A stretch of 64,000 bases of DNA from contig RHLH01000001.1 of assembly GCA_003712165.1 (NCBI GenBank), positions 1,833,575 through 1,897,574 on the forward strand, written 5' to 3'. Origin of the DNA: Phycisphaera sp. Lineage in GTDB: Bacteria; Planctomycetota; Phycisphaerae; Phycisphaerales; UBA1924. Below, piece after piece: positions 27,620-37,571 of the stretch. Positions within the stretch are counted from its first letter, which is position 1. Every line of letters begins with the position of its first letter. The notes beneath the pieces are model-generated. The model searched no databases. It saw only the letters and a program-made list of their open reading frames with translations, and was not told where the DNA came from. The translations under genes and the position numbers were made by a program.

Positions 27620-29722
27620 TCAGAGACCTTCCGCATCCGGTATCTCAATGATGAACTGGAATGTCTCTTCGATCGTCTGATCGATCGGGTCTGCGAAGGA
27701 CATCGTGACGCGGACCATCTTGGGCCAGGGCCACTCGTCTTCGACCCAATCGCCGTCACCGTCGATATCGTCGGGGAAGCCGTCTTCGTTCATGTCGTAG
27801 CCGTCGGCGATGTCGTCATCGTTGAGATCGATCGGAACGGCACGGGGATCCGCGTACCCGAAGTAGTGTGTCAGCGGATAGCGCAGCGGCTGGTTGTCAA
27901 GGAAACGCGCATCGCGTGTGTCGTTCTCGGTCACGAGCCCGTTGATCAGATCAGCGAGCAAGTGCTGTTCGATCAATCGCTGGTCATCCTCGTCGAAAGA
28001 GTTGCCCCCTACGAACGGCTCTGGCCTCTGCTCGTCAGGCCTGAGCTTGCGCACAACACCCTGACGCTCGGGCGCAAAGAGGCCCTCGGGATCGTGGCCG
28101 TACCAGATCAGCTCGCCCTCGTCCGGGTCGTACTCGCCGAGACTCCACTCGACGATGAACTCCGTGCAACGTGGGATGAACTGCGAAGCGCCGATCAGTT
28201 GCTGATCCGCGCGGAACGAGGCCTGCAGCACGGGGCTGTAGCTCGTGGCCGCATCGGGCCCGAAGACATCGGCGTTGTAGCCGGGGGGCGTGGTCTCGTA
28301 ACGCATACGCGAACGGATCGAATTGTCTTCGTACTCGTTCCGGTCGATGGCGTATGGCCCGGGGGGCCCCGAGAGAATCCGGGGATCGGTGCCACGCCAG
28401 CGTGCGTCGAGCGAGGGGTTATCGTCCCAGCCGCCCTCGCCCTCCCAGGCTCGTTCATTCGATCGGCCCGGCATCGCATCGGACATCCAGGCATGCTGCT
28501 GGTGGACCAGAAGCTGAAGCCCGGTCACGTTGTCAGCGTCGCCCGTCTTATCAGCCAGCGGCGTGTTCAGGGCAAACGCATCACCGATCTCGTAATCCTC
28601 GTCCTGCAGGCTATACCTGTAGTCGATGAACTCTCGCGGGCCCATCGCGAAGATCGTGTCTCGATTCGCGTCGTAGTTGGGGAGATACGTGAACCGCTGC
28701 GTGTTGTTGTCAAAGCGATCACGGAATTCGAACACATCGGCGGGTGCGGGCATCACGAAGCTCAGCGGCGCTGAACCACCTCCCGAACCCGAGAGGCTGT
28801 TCTGCCTGCCGTAGATCGAGGTTGTGCGCCGCTTGATCTCGCTCAGCGAGGTTGTCGCGACATCAACGATGCCCGACTCAAAGAGCGGCGACACAACTTC
28901 CTCGCGAAGGTTGAACGCCGCGAAGGTGTTGTCCGTGCCCGATTCAAAGCCTCGGTTGTCAAAGGGCCTTCCAATGACAGTCTCGACTCGGAAGATACCC
29001 GCCGCCGCGGGCTGGCCCGCGATCTGCAACTCGTTGTCCTGGAACTGCGCGAGCAGCGATGAGTTGTTCGGCGACAACCCGAGGGGGCCTGCCTGGCCCG
29101 TGGGATGCAGACGAGGGGTCTTGAGGACGGTCACGCCCCGAAGCAGTGTCCAGTCGCCTGCAAAGAAGTTGGGGTTGACCTCACCGATGTTGTCCTGCAC
29201 GTCGGACAAGCCGTGGCGCAGCTCGGGCACCTCGTTGGATTCATCGAGGAACGGGGTCGCGAACCCGAGCGTGCCTTCGAGCTGCTGCTGACCGTGGCCG
29301 TAGTAGATACGCGCCGATGTGCCCCGCGCGACGAAGTCGCTATCGAGGGGGTTGCGCGCCGACTCGAACTGGCCGCGGCTGAAGAACATGATCTCATCGA
29401 TTCGTCGCGGGCGGCGTGTATCGAGCGCTTCGGGAGAAAGCGGGATGCCGTTGCTGTTGAGCGCGTACTCATTGCGGATGACGAGGAACCCCTCACGGGT
29501 CATCCTGCTGAAATCCTCGCGCATCACACGCTCGATAACCGAGGCGTAGTTGTTGATCGCGCTGACTCGCCGGCCTGTCGTGACGGTCTTGGAGATCGAT
29601 GAGAAGATCGCCGCCAAACCAACGGACAGGATCGCGACACCGATCACGGCGACGAGTGCCTCGAGAAGCGTGAAACCCCGGCGTTGCGTTGCTGCTCTAT
29701 TGTGCATCGCGTTGCTCCTCAT
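27620..29722 (-). CDS. Large pseudopilin with prepilin N-terminal motif (PilW/GspJ-like)
   Basis: 700 residues. The N-terminus RRGFTLLEALVAVIGVAILS is a canonical prepilin peptidase site (Gly before Phe, Glu at +5) followed by a hydrophobic helix. The 600-residue remainder is Asp/Arg-rich with no recognised domain. The position after the GspI/PilV-like gene and the N-terminal spacing suggest a GspJ/PilW-type minor subunit, but that is inference. The ATG overlaps the upstream stop by 4 bases. Confidence 0.82.
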   Translation of the reverse strand: MRSNAMHNRAATQRRGFTLLEALVAVIGVAILSVGLAAIFSSISKTVTTGRRVSAINNYASVIERVMREDFSRMTREGFLVIRNEYALNSNGIPLSPEALDTRRPRRIDEIMFFSRGQFESARNPLDSDFVARGTSARIYYGHGQQQLEGTLGFATPFLDESNEVPELRHGLSDVQDNIGEVNPNFFAGDWTLLRGVTVLKTPRLHPTGQAGPLGLSPNNSSLLAQFQDNELQIAGQPAAAGIFRVETVIGRPFDNRGFESGTDNTFAAFNLREEVVSPLFESGIVDVATTSLSEIKRRTTSIYGRQNSLSGSGGGSAPLSFVMPAPADVFEFRDRFDNNTQRFTYLPNYDANRDTIFAMGPREFIDYRYSLQDEDYEIGDAFALNTPLADKTGDADNVTGLQLLVHQQHAWMSDAMPGRSNERAWEGEGGWDDNPSLDARWRGTDPRILSGPPGPYAIDRNEYEDNSIRSRMRYETTPPGYNADVFGPDAATSYSPVLQASFRADQQLIGASQFIPRCTEFIVEWSLGEYDPDEGELIWYGHDPEGLFAPERQGVVRKLRPDEQRPEPFVGGNSFDEDDQRLIEQHLLADLINGLVTENDTRDARFLDNQPLRYPLTHYFGYADPRAVPIDLNDDDIADGYDMNEDGFPDDIDGDGDWVEDEWPWPKMVRVTMSFADPIDQTIEETFQFIIEIPDAEGL

Positions 29723-30924
29723 CGGGTCGTCACCACTCTGACACCAACCGGGACCTGCGGGGTGAAGATGATCTGCCTGAACACCTCGGTGTTGTCCGTC
29801 GAGAAGGGCGGATCGATGATGAGCAGATCCGTTTCCTCGCCGTCAATCGCCCTCGTCGTAATACCTGTCACCGTGCGGACCACACCCTGGTTGTCCACAA
29901 ACATCTGCCCGACTTTGCTCAGCACCTCGGCAACCGTTTCACGCTCGATGGGACGCTGACGGATCCGGATCTGGTTGGGGTTGAACAGGTCGTACACATT
30001 AGTTAACGGGTCAGTCTGCCCAAAAGATTCACTCGTGAGCTGAACTTCAAGCGGATGGGAGTAAACGACTTCCGGATCATTGCCCTTCCCGTTCGGAATC
30101 GCGTTCGCAAGGTCATCAACGCTCACCGCGAGCGGGAACCTGCGATCACGCGCGGCAACGCCGCTGGCCCCAGTCAGCGAGTCGCGGAGCGAGACGCCAG
30201 CAGGCACCCGGATCCCTCTGTCGATCCGGCGGGTGAAGATCGCGATTTGAACAGGAACCTCGTCCAGTCGCGAAAGGGGAAGGCGCTTTTCGTACCGCCT
30301 GCGATCGCCGCGGGGCGGACTCCCGACTCCCGAATCAGCACGACGCACAACAATGTCGTATACGTACCTCGGATCTGCCGTGGTGGACGCGTCGGGCAAG
30401 AGCCTGCTTGCGAGATCAAGCCTGTACGTCGGAAGCTCGGTTACTGAATTATTCGGATTGACGCGTCGGTACGAATCACCGCCGCCCAGCACGAGATCGC
30501 CGGACGCCTGAAGCTCCCCGAGCGCATCGACGAACTGCCACTCCCAGTCGGCTTCCCAGAGGAAATCAAGAGTCACCTGGGGCGGCCCACCGCTCGGTGT
30601 GCGGAAGTCGCGCACCGAGATGCCCCGGTCGCGTGTGAGCACATCGACCGGCGGGAACTGATCCAGGTAATCAAAGTTGGTGCTGCCGTAAAGTGCGTCC
30701 CACTCGTCTCGATCCAGCCAGACAACGGACTCGTTCTCAACGAGCGCCGCGTTGATCTGCGCTTCGGCGGACGACGCCGCGGCTGTCCCGATGACCGCGT
30801 CTTGCGCACGGCGCTGGAGGTCGATTACCGCCGGGAAGATCGCGACAGCTCCGACCAGCCCGATCGCGAGCACAACGACCGAGATCAGGACCTCAAGCAG
30901 GGTGAATGCCTTGCGAGTGTTCAT
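29719..30924 (-). CDS. Pseudopilin (PilV/GspI-like)
   Basis: 401 residues. Prepilin-type start MNTRKAFTLLEVLISVVVLA: Glu at +5 after Phe, but Ala instead of Gly before the cleavage site. The helix ends in AIFPAV, the usual bacterial PilV/GspI pattern. The C-terminal domain is not recognised. Coupled by ATGA overlaps to the genes on both sides. Confidence 0.83.
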   Translation of the reverse strand: MNTRKAFTLLEVLISVVVLAIGLVGAVAIFPAVIDLQRRAQDAVIGTAAASSAEAQINAALVENESVVWLDRDEWDALYGSTNFDYLDQFPPVDVLTRDRGISVRDFRTPSGGPPQVTLDFLWEADWEWQFVDALGELQASGDLVLGGGDSYRRVNPNNSVTELPTYRLDLASRLLPDASTTADPRYVYDIVVRRADSGVGSPPRGDRRRYEKRLPLSRLDEVPVQIAIFTRRIDRGIRVPAGVSLRDSLTGASGVAARDRRFPLAVSVDDLANAIPNGKGNDPEVVYSHPLEVQLTSESFGQTDPLTNVYDLFNPNQIRIRQRPIERETVAEVLSKVGQMFVDNQGVVRTVTGITTRAIDGEETDLLIIDPPFSTDNTEVFRQIIFTPQVPVGVRVVTTR

Positions 30925-32012
30925 CGGTTCACCTCCACCAGATCGCCGAAGTACGCGCTGATCGTGTAGATCGCCGAATCGGCCTCAGCAGCCGTCCCGG
31001 CCGCGTCGTTGTCCTCGAGCGCAAGCCTTCCCTCGATCCACTGCGTAATCCGTGTCTCGAGCGCGACCCGGTCGGACGCAAGGGTGGCGTCGCGGAAGAG
31101 CGCAGAGTCGATCTCGGGCTGATCATCTGGTTCGTAAATCGTGTCGGTCTGCCTGTTGAGCCCGCGGAGCCCAAGCATCTGCGCCATCCGCCGTTCGCGG
31201 TAGAGCGCGATATCAGTCACCGGGCGAGCGAGAACGGTGTCGGACGATTCGTTGCCGATGAGTTCCGATCGTTCGTCAGGCGAAACACTCTGCGTATTCA
31301 CCGCACGAACCGCCCAGGACTTCAGATCCTCGGCTTGGTTGATCGGCTCGATGCTGCCGACCAAAGCACGGTTCTCGCCGCTGAGTCGCGGGTCTAGCAC
31401 AAGCGCGGTCGCGCTCTCTCGGCTAAGTGCGCCCGTGCCCGCCTCGAAGCGGATCATGAACGTCTGGCGATCAGCACCGTCGTCCTGCGCGGTCTGGTCG
31501 TAGAAGTCGGTCTCCGGGAAGACCCACGCACCGGGGCCGCGCTCGCTGGGCCCACCGGGCTGAAGCGTGCCAGAAGACGGGTCATACTCGGTGAGCTCTT
31601 CGTACCAGTCCTCATCACGAAGCTGCGTACCAAGCACGAACCCACGGATCATGTAACCGGGCGGCAGTCCCACTGCCTCCATGCCGGCGATCGGGACGAA
31701 GACATCTCGCTGAGCAGTATCCGAGTCGTCATTGGACGAGTCGTCTGAAACCGACCCAATCTGCTCGTACACACCAACAGTCAGCCCGCGGTTTCTGTCG
31801 TAGAAGAAGACCGCAGCGGCATCGCCCCCGCCGAGGTTGCGCGTTGCCATGTCGCGCGCCGAGTAGATCGCCTGCTGGAGCCCGTTCTGCGCAAGGCTCT
31901 CACGCGATGACGCGAGAAGCGCCTGGAACGAAGGCACCGCGATGCCCACAAGGATCGCACCGATCACGATCACAACGAGCAGCTCAACCAGTGTGTAAGC
32001 GCGGCGACTCAT
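30921..32012 (-). CDS. Pseudopilin (GspH-like)
   Basis: 363 residues. MSRRAYTLVELLVVIVIGAIL carries Glu at +5 and a long hydrophobic helix; the residue before the predicted cleavage is Ala and the first mature residue is Tyr. The segment QQAIYSARDMATRN after the helix resembles GspH (reading frame of minor pseudopilins). Coupled by 4-bp overlaps to both neighbours. Confidence 0.83.
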   Translation of the reverse strand: MSRRAYTLVELLVVIVIGAILVGIAVPSFQALLASSRESLAQNGLQQAIYSARDMATRNLGGGDAAAVFFYDRNRGLTVGVYEQIGSVSDDSSNDDSDTAQRDVFVPIAGMEAVGLPPGYMIRGFVLGTQLRDEDWYEELTEYDPSSGTLQPGGPSERGPGAWVFPETDFYDQTAQDDGADRQTFMIRFEAGTGALSRESATALVLDPRLSGENRALVGSIEPINQAEDLKSWAVRAVNTQSVSPDERSELIGNESSDTVLARPVTDIALYRERRMAQMLGLRGLNRQTDTIYEPDDQPEIDSALFRDATLASDRVALETRITQWIEGRLALEDNDAAGTAAEADSAIYTISAYFGDLVEVNR

Positions 32013-33100
32013 GAGCCCACCTCAACGATGTTGTCCTCGCGAGCCGCCTCCACGGCTTCCTCGCGGTACCCCGCGTCGCTGGCAAGGCGCGTCACCGAGA
32101 GACCGAGGTTCTCGGCGTAACGTCTCTGCATGTCGGAGCTCGACGCGAGCAGCTCGGCTTCATCGGCATCACCGAACAGTTTGTTCGGGCCCGCCGCGAC
32201 GATCGCGTACGAGGCGCCTCGGAGATCCTGCGGGATCTCAAACTCAGAACTCAGCGGGTTGCCGTATGCCTCGAGCACAAGCCTTGGGACGTTGAGGTAG
32301 GCGATCAGCCCGCTGACCTGTTCTTCGAAGTCCACCGCGCTGTCCGTGTAGGAACTGATCCCGCCCTGAACGCTCGCCGGGTCGATGTCATCGGCGTACC
32401 AGCGGTAGTAACGGATCGCCACGCCCGCGCGGTCTCGCAGCTCGGTGCGGTACGCGAGCCTTGTTCGCGAAATCGTGCCCGGGCTGCCGCCCGAGAGCGT
32501 GATCGTGTTGTCGGTATCGATGAATAGCTCAACGCCGCCCTTGTCGGTGTCAAAGAGTGGCTCATAACGCTTCGGCCCGCGCCGTGCGACCTCAACCGGA
32601 CCACCGGTTCTGCCAGGAACCGTGTCCGGGGCGACGACCGGGGCGAAGTTGCCCGCACGCCGGACCTCGACAAAGCCGGGCCCGTCTACTCCATCGACAG
32701 GGGCGTCGAGCGCACCGATGAGGTAATACGGCAAGCTGTAGTTGCTGTACCTCGGGTACTCGTCGTCCTCTCCGCGCAGTATCTCCATATCCGCCGGGAT
32801 GACCGGTGAGTACACCGCGGGAATGGGAAGGCTGTCGACAACAACGATGGACGTGTCCATCTCGCCGCCCGTGTCTTTGACGAGCGGGGGCACGAAACCG
32901 AACTCACGCGAGAAATCCTGCACGGAGATCTTGAGCCCGTTGACGAGCGCTCGATCGGCTACCGACCGGGCGTTCTGGGTCGCCGCTCTGTACGACACGA
33001 GCGCCACGCCCATCACCACGAAGATGATAAGAATGGTCACCAGCAGCTCCGCGATCGTGAAGCATCGGCTGTTCCGGGTTGTCCGAGTCGTGTGCGTCAT
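32009..33100 (-). CDS. Pseudopilin (GspG-like) with Cys at the cleavage site
   Basis: 363 residues. NSRCFTIAELLVTILIIFVV shows Phe+1 and Glu+5, but Cys where the prepilin peptidase normally needs Gly. The pilin helix is followed by DRALVNGLKISVQDFSREFG, typical of GspG/GspH-like major-type subunits. It is the first pseudopilin gene after GspF, 40 bp downstream of it, and overlaps the next by 4 bp. Confidence 0.82.
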   Translation of the reverse strand: MTHTTRTTRNSRCFTIAELLVTILIIFVVMGVALVSYRAATQNARSVADRALVNGLKISVQDFSREFGFVPPLVKDTGGEMDTSIVVVDSLPIPAVYSPVIPADMEILRGEDDEYPRYSNYSLPYYLIGALDAPVDGVDGPGFVEVRRAGNFAPVVAPDTVPGRTGGPVEVARRGPKRYEPLFDTDKGGVELFIDTDNTITLSGGSPGTISRTRLAYRTELRDRAGVAIRYYRWYADDIDPASVQGGISSYTDSAVDFEEQVSGLIAYLNVPRLVLEAYGNPLSSEFEIPQDLRGASYAIVAAGPNKLFGDADEAELLASSSDMQRRYAENLGLSVTRLASDAGYREEAVEAAREDNIVEVGS

Positions 33101-33140
33101 GCGCTGTCTCCGTTTGCGCCTGCCTTACCGGACTGCTTCT

Positions 33141-34439
33141 TTACACACCGCCGCCCTGGAGCGACTCGATCATCGCAACAAGCGGGAGGAACATCGCGAC
33201 GACGATGGTGCCGACCATGACACCGATCACGATCACCATGACGGGCTCGAGCAGGCTCACCAGCGCACTCACCGCGACATCGACCTCTTCGTCGTAGTTG
33301 TCCGCGATCTTCATGAGCATGGTGTCCATCTCACCCGTCTCTTCACCGACGTCGATCATGTTGACCACGATCGCGTCGCACGTCTTGGATTCACGCAGCG
33401 GGACGGCGAACGTCTCACCCTCACGGATCGAGTCGTGCACCCGCATGAGCGCCTTCTGGAACACCGCGTTGCCCGAGGTTTCCGCGGTGATGGTCACCGC
33501 TTCGAGAATCGGGACACCAGCAGCGATCAGCGTGCCGAGCGTACGAGTGAAACGAGCGATCACCGTCTTGCGGATCAGCGTGCCGAGCACCGGGACCTTG
33601 AGCAGGATCCAGTCCGTGATTGCGCGGCCCGGCCCAGCGCTTCTGATCAGTTTCCAGAAGATCGGAATGGTCAGCAGGACACCAAAGATGACGATCGCAC
33701 CGGGCACGCTCTGGCCGGGCGTGCTGCCAGCGACCCAGCGTGATGTCTCGATGAGCATCGTCGTGATCTTGGGTAGCGCCACACCGAAGTCGAGAAAGAT
33801 CTCTTCGAACTTGGGCACAATGAACCACATGATGAACGTCACGATCAGGATGGCAAAGAGCACGACGCCGATCGGGTAGATCATCGCGCCCTTGATCCGG
33901 CGCTTCAGCCTCTCGCTTTTCTCCATGAACTCGCTGAGTCGCTGCAGGATGATGTCGAGAACACCACCGATCTCACCGGCGTGCACCATCTTGACGTAGA
34001 GCGTGTTGAAACCTCGCGGGTGCTTGCCGAACGCATCGGAAAGGCTCGCACCCCCCTCGACGTCCTCGACGACCTCGATCAGAATGTTCTTGAGCAAACC
34101 GGGCTTCATCTGTGACTCGAGAATCTGCAGCGAACGCAAGAGTGGAAGACCCGCGTCCTGCAGCGTCGAGAGCTGACGTGTAAAGAGCGTCAGCAGCTTG
34201 GGCTTGACCTTGACGAATGGCATCGTGAAGCCCGCGGATGCTTTCTTCTCGCCGCCCTTTTTCTTTTTGGCGCTGTCGCCGCCGCCCGAGCCTTTCTTGA
34301 CCTTCTGCTCGCGCACGGTCGTGGGGAAATATCCCTGCGCCTTGATGCGCTGGATGGCCTCGTCGCTGGAATTGGCCTCGACAGACCCCTTCTGGGGTTT
34401 GCCCGCCGCGTTCAGTGCTTCGTATGTAAAGGTTGGCAT
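33141..34439 (-). CDS. Type II secretion / type IV pilus inner-membrane platform protein GspF/PilC
   Basis: 432 residues. Two T2SSF repeats: LLTLFTRQLSTLQDAGLPLL with HAGEIGGVLD, and ARFTRTLGTLIAAGVPILEA with MIDVGEETGEMD; three hydrophobic segments (about 172-195, 228-258, 395-420). The N-terminal domain FTYEALNAAGKPQKGSVEA is standard, and a Lys/Gly-rich linker (about 48-70) precedes the first repeat. It forms the platform that the GspE/PilB ATPase turns. Lies 32 bp after the GspE1 gene. Confidence 0.96.
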   Translation of the reverse strand: MPTFTYEALNAAGKPQKGSVEANSSDEAIQRIKAQGYFPTTVREQKVKKGSGGGDSAKKKKGGEKKASAGFTMPFVKVKPKLLTLFTRQLSTLQDAGLPLLRSLQILESQMKPGLLKNILIEVVEDVEGGASLSDAFGKHPRGFNTLYVKMVHAGEIGGVLDIILQRLSEFMEKSERLKRRIKGAMIYPIGVVLFAILIVTFIMWFIVPKFEEIFLDFGVALPKITTMLIETSRWVAGSTPGQSVPGAIVIFGVLLTIPIFWKLIRSAGPGRAITDWILLKVPVLGTLIRKTVIARFTRTLGTLIAAGVPILEAVTITAETSGNAVFQKALMRVHDSIREGETFAVPLRESKTCDAIVVNMIDVGEETGEMDTMLMKIADNYDEEVDVAVSALVSLLEPVMVIVIGVMVGTIVVAMFLPLVAMIESLQGGGV

Positions 34440-34471
34440 GTATTACCTGCTTTCCAGACGCACGGTCTGAA

Positions 34472-36223
34472 TCATTCCTCAGCGATGGTTTCTCGAACAA
34501 CTTCGTCGATGGTGGTCCGGCCGTCGTAGATGCCGCGCAGCCCGGACTCACGCAGCGTGCGCATGCCCTGAGCCTTTGAGTGATTGCGGACCGCTGCGGT
34601 AGAAGCTTCATTCAAAATCAACTCGCGAGCCTCGTCGTCGAGCATCATGATCTCGAAGATGCCAAGTCGGCCCTTGTAGCCAGAGCCGTGGCAGTTATCG
34701 CAGCCTCGGCCGCGGACAAACTTCTTGCCAGCGACAGCCTCAGGCGTCAGCGCCAGCTCCATCAGTTCCTCTTCGGAGGGCGTGTACTGCTCGCGACACC
34801 TGGGACACACGGTCCGCACAAGACGTTGGGCGATCACACCCTCGATCGTCGCCGCGAGAAGGAACCGCTCGAGACCGAGATCGATCAGCCGGACAATCGA
34901 ACTGGGCGCATCGTTAGTGTGAAGCGTCGAGAGCACCAAGTGACCCGTCAGCGACGCCTGCACCGAGATCTCCGCGGTGGCCTTGTCTCGGATCTCGCCC
35001 ACGAGAATCACGTCCGGGTCCTGACGCAGGAACGAACGCAAAGCCGCGGGGAATGTCAGCCCGACCTCGGGATTGACCTGCACCTGGCAAAGGCCGTCAA
35101 TGTCGTACTCGACGGGATCCTCAGCCGTCAACAGCTTGGTTTCGGTGTCGTTGAGCTCCGAGAGGGCTGCGTAGAGCGTGGTCGTCTTACCCGAACCCGT
35201 AGGACCCGTCACGATCACGATGCCATTCGGCCTGCCGATGAGATACCGCACATCCGCGAGGTCCTTCTCATCGAGACCGACTCGGTCGAGGCTGAGCTCG
35301 ACGTTCGAGCGGTCGAGCAGACGCATCACGACGCTCTCGCCGTGCATCGTTGGGAGCACCGCGACACGCAGGTCAACCGGATTACCACCAACGGTCAGCT
35401 CGATGCGGCCGTCCTGCGGCAATCGACGCTCAGCAATGTCGAGGCTCGCCATGACCTTGACGCGGCTCGTGATCGCCGTGCCAAGGTGCACCGGAGGAGG
35501 CACCATCTCATAGAGCACACCATCGATGCGGTACCGCATCTTGAACTCGTCTTCGAATGGCTCAAAGTGAATGTCTGAAGCCTTGTCCTTGATGGCTTGC
35601 ATCAGCACGAGGTTGAGCAGCTTGACAACCTTGTTGTCCTCGGACGCCTCAAGCACAGCCTCCAGATCGATCGACTGGTCGCCGGCCAGCGCCAGCGATT
35701 CGAACTTCTCGTCGGATGCCATATCCGAGACGACGTCTGACATCGATTCGGTTTTGGAGTAGTGCTTCTCGATAAGCCCATCGATAATGTCTGCATCACC
35801 CACGACCGCCTCGACGGTCACACCCAGCAGGAGCCGGATGTCATCGACAGCACGGAAATTGTCCGGACTCTTGAGCGCAATCTTGAGCCGCTTGGCACGT
35901 TCGTTGTACTCGATCGGGATAACGCCGAAAATACGGACATTCGCGGATGGAATCACATCGACAGCGCTCTCAGGGATCTCGAAGCCGTTGAGATCCACAT
36001 AGGCCATACCCGCCTGGGCGGCGAGCCCCTCCTGCACATCACGCTGGGTGATGTACCCGAGTTCGACCAAGAGTTGACCGATCGGAACTTTCCGGCCCGC
36101 CTTCTGGATTTCGAGGGCTTCGTGGACCTGTTCCTTCTTCACGGTGCCCAGCTTGCGCATGATGCGACCGATCTTGTGGCCACGGAACTGGCTGAAGTCA
36201 AAGTTGGCATCTGCTTTGGCCAT
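34472..36223 (-). CDS. GspE/PilB-type assembly ATPase (with tetracysteine)
   Basis: 583 residues. An N-terminal MshEN/GspE_N domain, then Walker A GPTGSGKTTTLYAAL (near residue 343), the Asp box VILVGEIRDKATAEI, the His box GHLVLSTLHTNDAPS and a zinc tetracysteine formed by CPRC and CDNC (about 474 and 506). It hydrolyses ATP to drive pseudopilus assembly. The frame is open 4 codons further to a GTG at 36235, but ATG 36223 has GAGGTG at 5-6 nt and is preferred. Followed by GspF at 32 bp. Confidence 0.95.
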   Translation of the reverse strand: MAKADANFDFSQFRGHKIGRIMRKLGTVKKEQVHEALEIQKAGRKVPIGQLLVELGYITQRDVQEGLAAQAGMAYVDLNGFEIPESAVDVIPSANVRIFGVIPIEYNERAKRLKIALKSPDNFRAVDDIRLLLGVTVEAVVGDADIIDGLIEKHYSKTESMSDVVSDMASDEKFESLALAGDQSIDLEAVLEASEDNKVVKLLNLVLMQAIKDKASDIHFEPFEDEFKMRYRIDGVLYEMVPPPVHLGTAITSRVKVMASLDIAERRLPQDGRIELTVGGNPVDLRVAVLPTMHGESVVMRLLDRSNVELSLDRVGLDEKDLADVRYLIGRPNGIVIVTGPTGSGKTTTLYAALSELNDTETKLLTAEDPVEYDIDGLCQVQVNPEVGLTFPAALRSFLRQDPDVILVGEIRDKATAEISVQASLTGHLVLSTLHTNDAPSSIVRLIDLGLERFLLAATIEGVIAQRLVRTVCPRCREQYTPSEEELMELALTPEAVAGKKFVRGRGCDNCHGSGYKGRLGIFEIMMLDDEARELILNEASTAAVRNHSKAQGMRTLRESGLRGIYDGRTTIDEVVRETIAEE

Positions 36224-36314
36224 GCAACACCTCACACGGTCCTCGGGCGCACCCCGGGCCGTGCCTCTTATATCTTCGCGTCAAACTCGGCCCGGTTGGG
36301 TCCCGGACCCCCTT

Positions 36315-36336
36315 GAATGGCCCACAGAGGCCATTC
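36315..36336. other. Perfect 8-bp inverted repeat between two ATPase genes
   Basis: GAATGGCC - CACAGA - GGCCATTC, 6-base loop, in the 179-bp gap between the pilT stop (36403) and the GspE1 start (36223). No T-run follows on either strand, so it is not a clear terminator; a processing or regulatory hairpin is possible. Confidence 0.5.
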
Positions 36337-36402
36337 GACAGCCAGATTCTCTGCCTTCATCCGGAGCTGGCCCGGAGAGGCACATCCAAACAGAACCAGA
36401 AC

Positions 36403-37521
36403 TCAATCGGCCTTGACGTCTTCTTCGTCAAGCTCCGGCCGGCCCACGGTGTGCCCCAGCTGGTGCACCTTCGCGGTCAGGTCCTGCGGGTTCTTGCCCT
36501 TATCAATCATCTCATCCGCAGCGATCATGCCTCTCGTGTAGAGCGACCACAGGTGGTCGTCGAGGAGCTGCATGCCGAACTTCTTACCGGTCTGGATCGC
36601 AGAGTCGATTCGGAACGACTTGCCGTCACGAATCAGGTTCGCGATCGCGGGCGTCACCAGGAGGAACTCGTACCCCGCGACCATGCCCTTGGTATCGACT
36701 CGGCCAAGGAGCACCTGACTCAGCACGCAGATCAGAGCGGTCGAGAGCTGCACCCGGATCTGGTTCTGCTGGGTCACCGGGAAAGCGTCGACCACACGGT
36801 CGATTGTCTTAGCCGCACCGGTCGTGTGCAGCGTCCCGAACACCAAGTGACCCGTCTCGGCGGCTCGAACCGCCGCCTCGATCGTCTCGAGGTCTCGCAT
36901 TTCACCCACGAGGATGCAGTCAGGGTCCTGACGCAGAGCACGACGCAGGGCCTCGGCGAAGGTTGGCACGTCGGAGCCAACCTCACGCTGGTTCACGATC
37001 GACTTCTTGTGGTAGTGGTAGTACTCGATCGGGTCTTCCATCGTCACGATGTGCCGTTCGAGGTTCGCGTTCACGTAATCGATCATGGTCGCAAGCGATG
37101 TCGTCTTGCCCGAACCCGTCGGGCCCGTCACGAGGAAGAGACCACGAGGCCTCCGAATCAAGTCTTTACAGACATCGGGCAGACCGATCTGGTCGAACGT
37201 GAGCAGCTTGTTGGGAATGAGTCGCAGCACCATCGCAAGGTCGTTGCGCTGGCGAAAGACAGACACACGGAACCGGGCCGCCTCGCCGTAAGCGAAGCCG
37301 AAGTCGGTACCGCCCTCCTCGGCGAGTTCCTGCTGCTTCTGTTCCGGGGTGATGGACTTCATCAGGCCCACCATCGCTTCCGAGTCGAGAACCTTGGTCT
37401 GCAGGTTCCTGAGCGAGCCGTGCAGACGCAAGGTCGGCGGCCGACCAACGGTCAGGTGAAGGTCGTTCGCGCCAAGCTTGATCATGGTGTCAAGCAATCG
37501 GTCAATCTGCATCGTCGACAT
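36403..37521 (-). CDS. pilT: Type IV pilus retraction ATPase PilT
   Basis: 372 residues. Walker A LVTGPTGSGKTTSLATMIDY (near residue 135), the PilT Asp box MRDLETIEAAVRAAETGHLV and HTTGAAKTIDRVVDAFP, which distinguish retraction from assembly ATPases. The C-terminus carries GMQLLDDHLWSLYTRG. AGGA lies 8 nt before the ATG. Its presence between two assembly ATPases indicates a pilus able to retract, not only a type II secretion system. Confidence 0.95.
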   Translation of the reverse strand: MSTMQIDRLLDTMIKLGANDLHLTVGRPPTLRLHGSLRNLQTKVLDSEAMVGLMKSITPEQKQQELAEEGGTDFGFAYGEAARFRVSVFRQRNDLAMVLRLIPNKLLTFDQIGLPDVCKDLIRRPRGLFLVTGPTGSGKTTSLATMIDYVNANLERHIVTMEDPIEYYHYHKKSIVNQREVGSDVPTFAEALRRALRQDPDCILVGEMRDLETIEAAVRAAETGHLVFGTLHTTGAAKTIDRVVDAFPVTQQNQIRVQLSTALICVLSQVLLGRVDTKGMVAGYEFLLVTPAIANLIRDGKSFRIDSAIQTGKKFGMQLLDDHLWSLYTRGMIAADEMIDKGKNPQDLTAKVHQLGHTVGRPELDEEDVKAD

Positions 37522-37571
37522 CGTGTCGTTCCTGCCTCAAAGCGGCGGCTTCCCGCCGGGTTACATACGAA

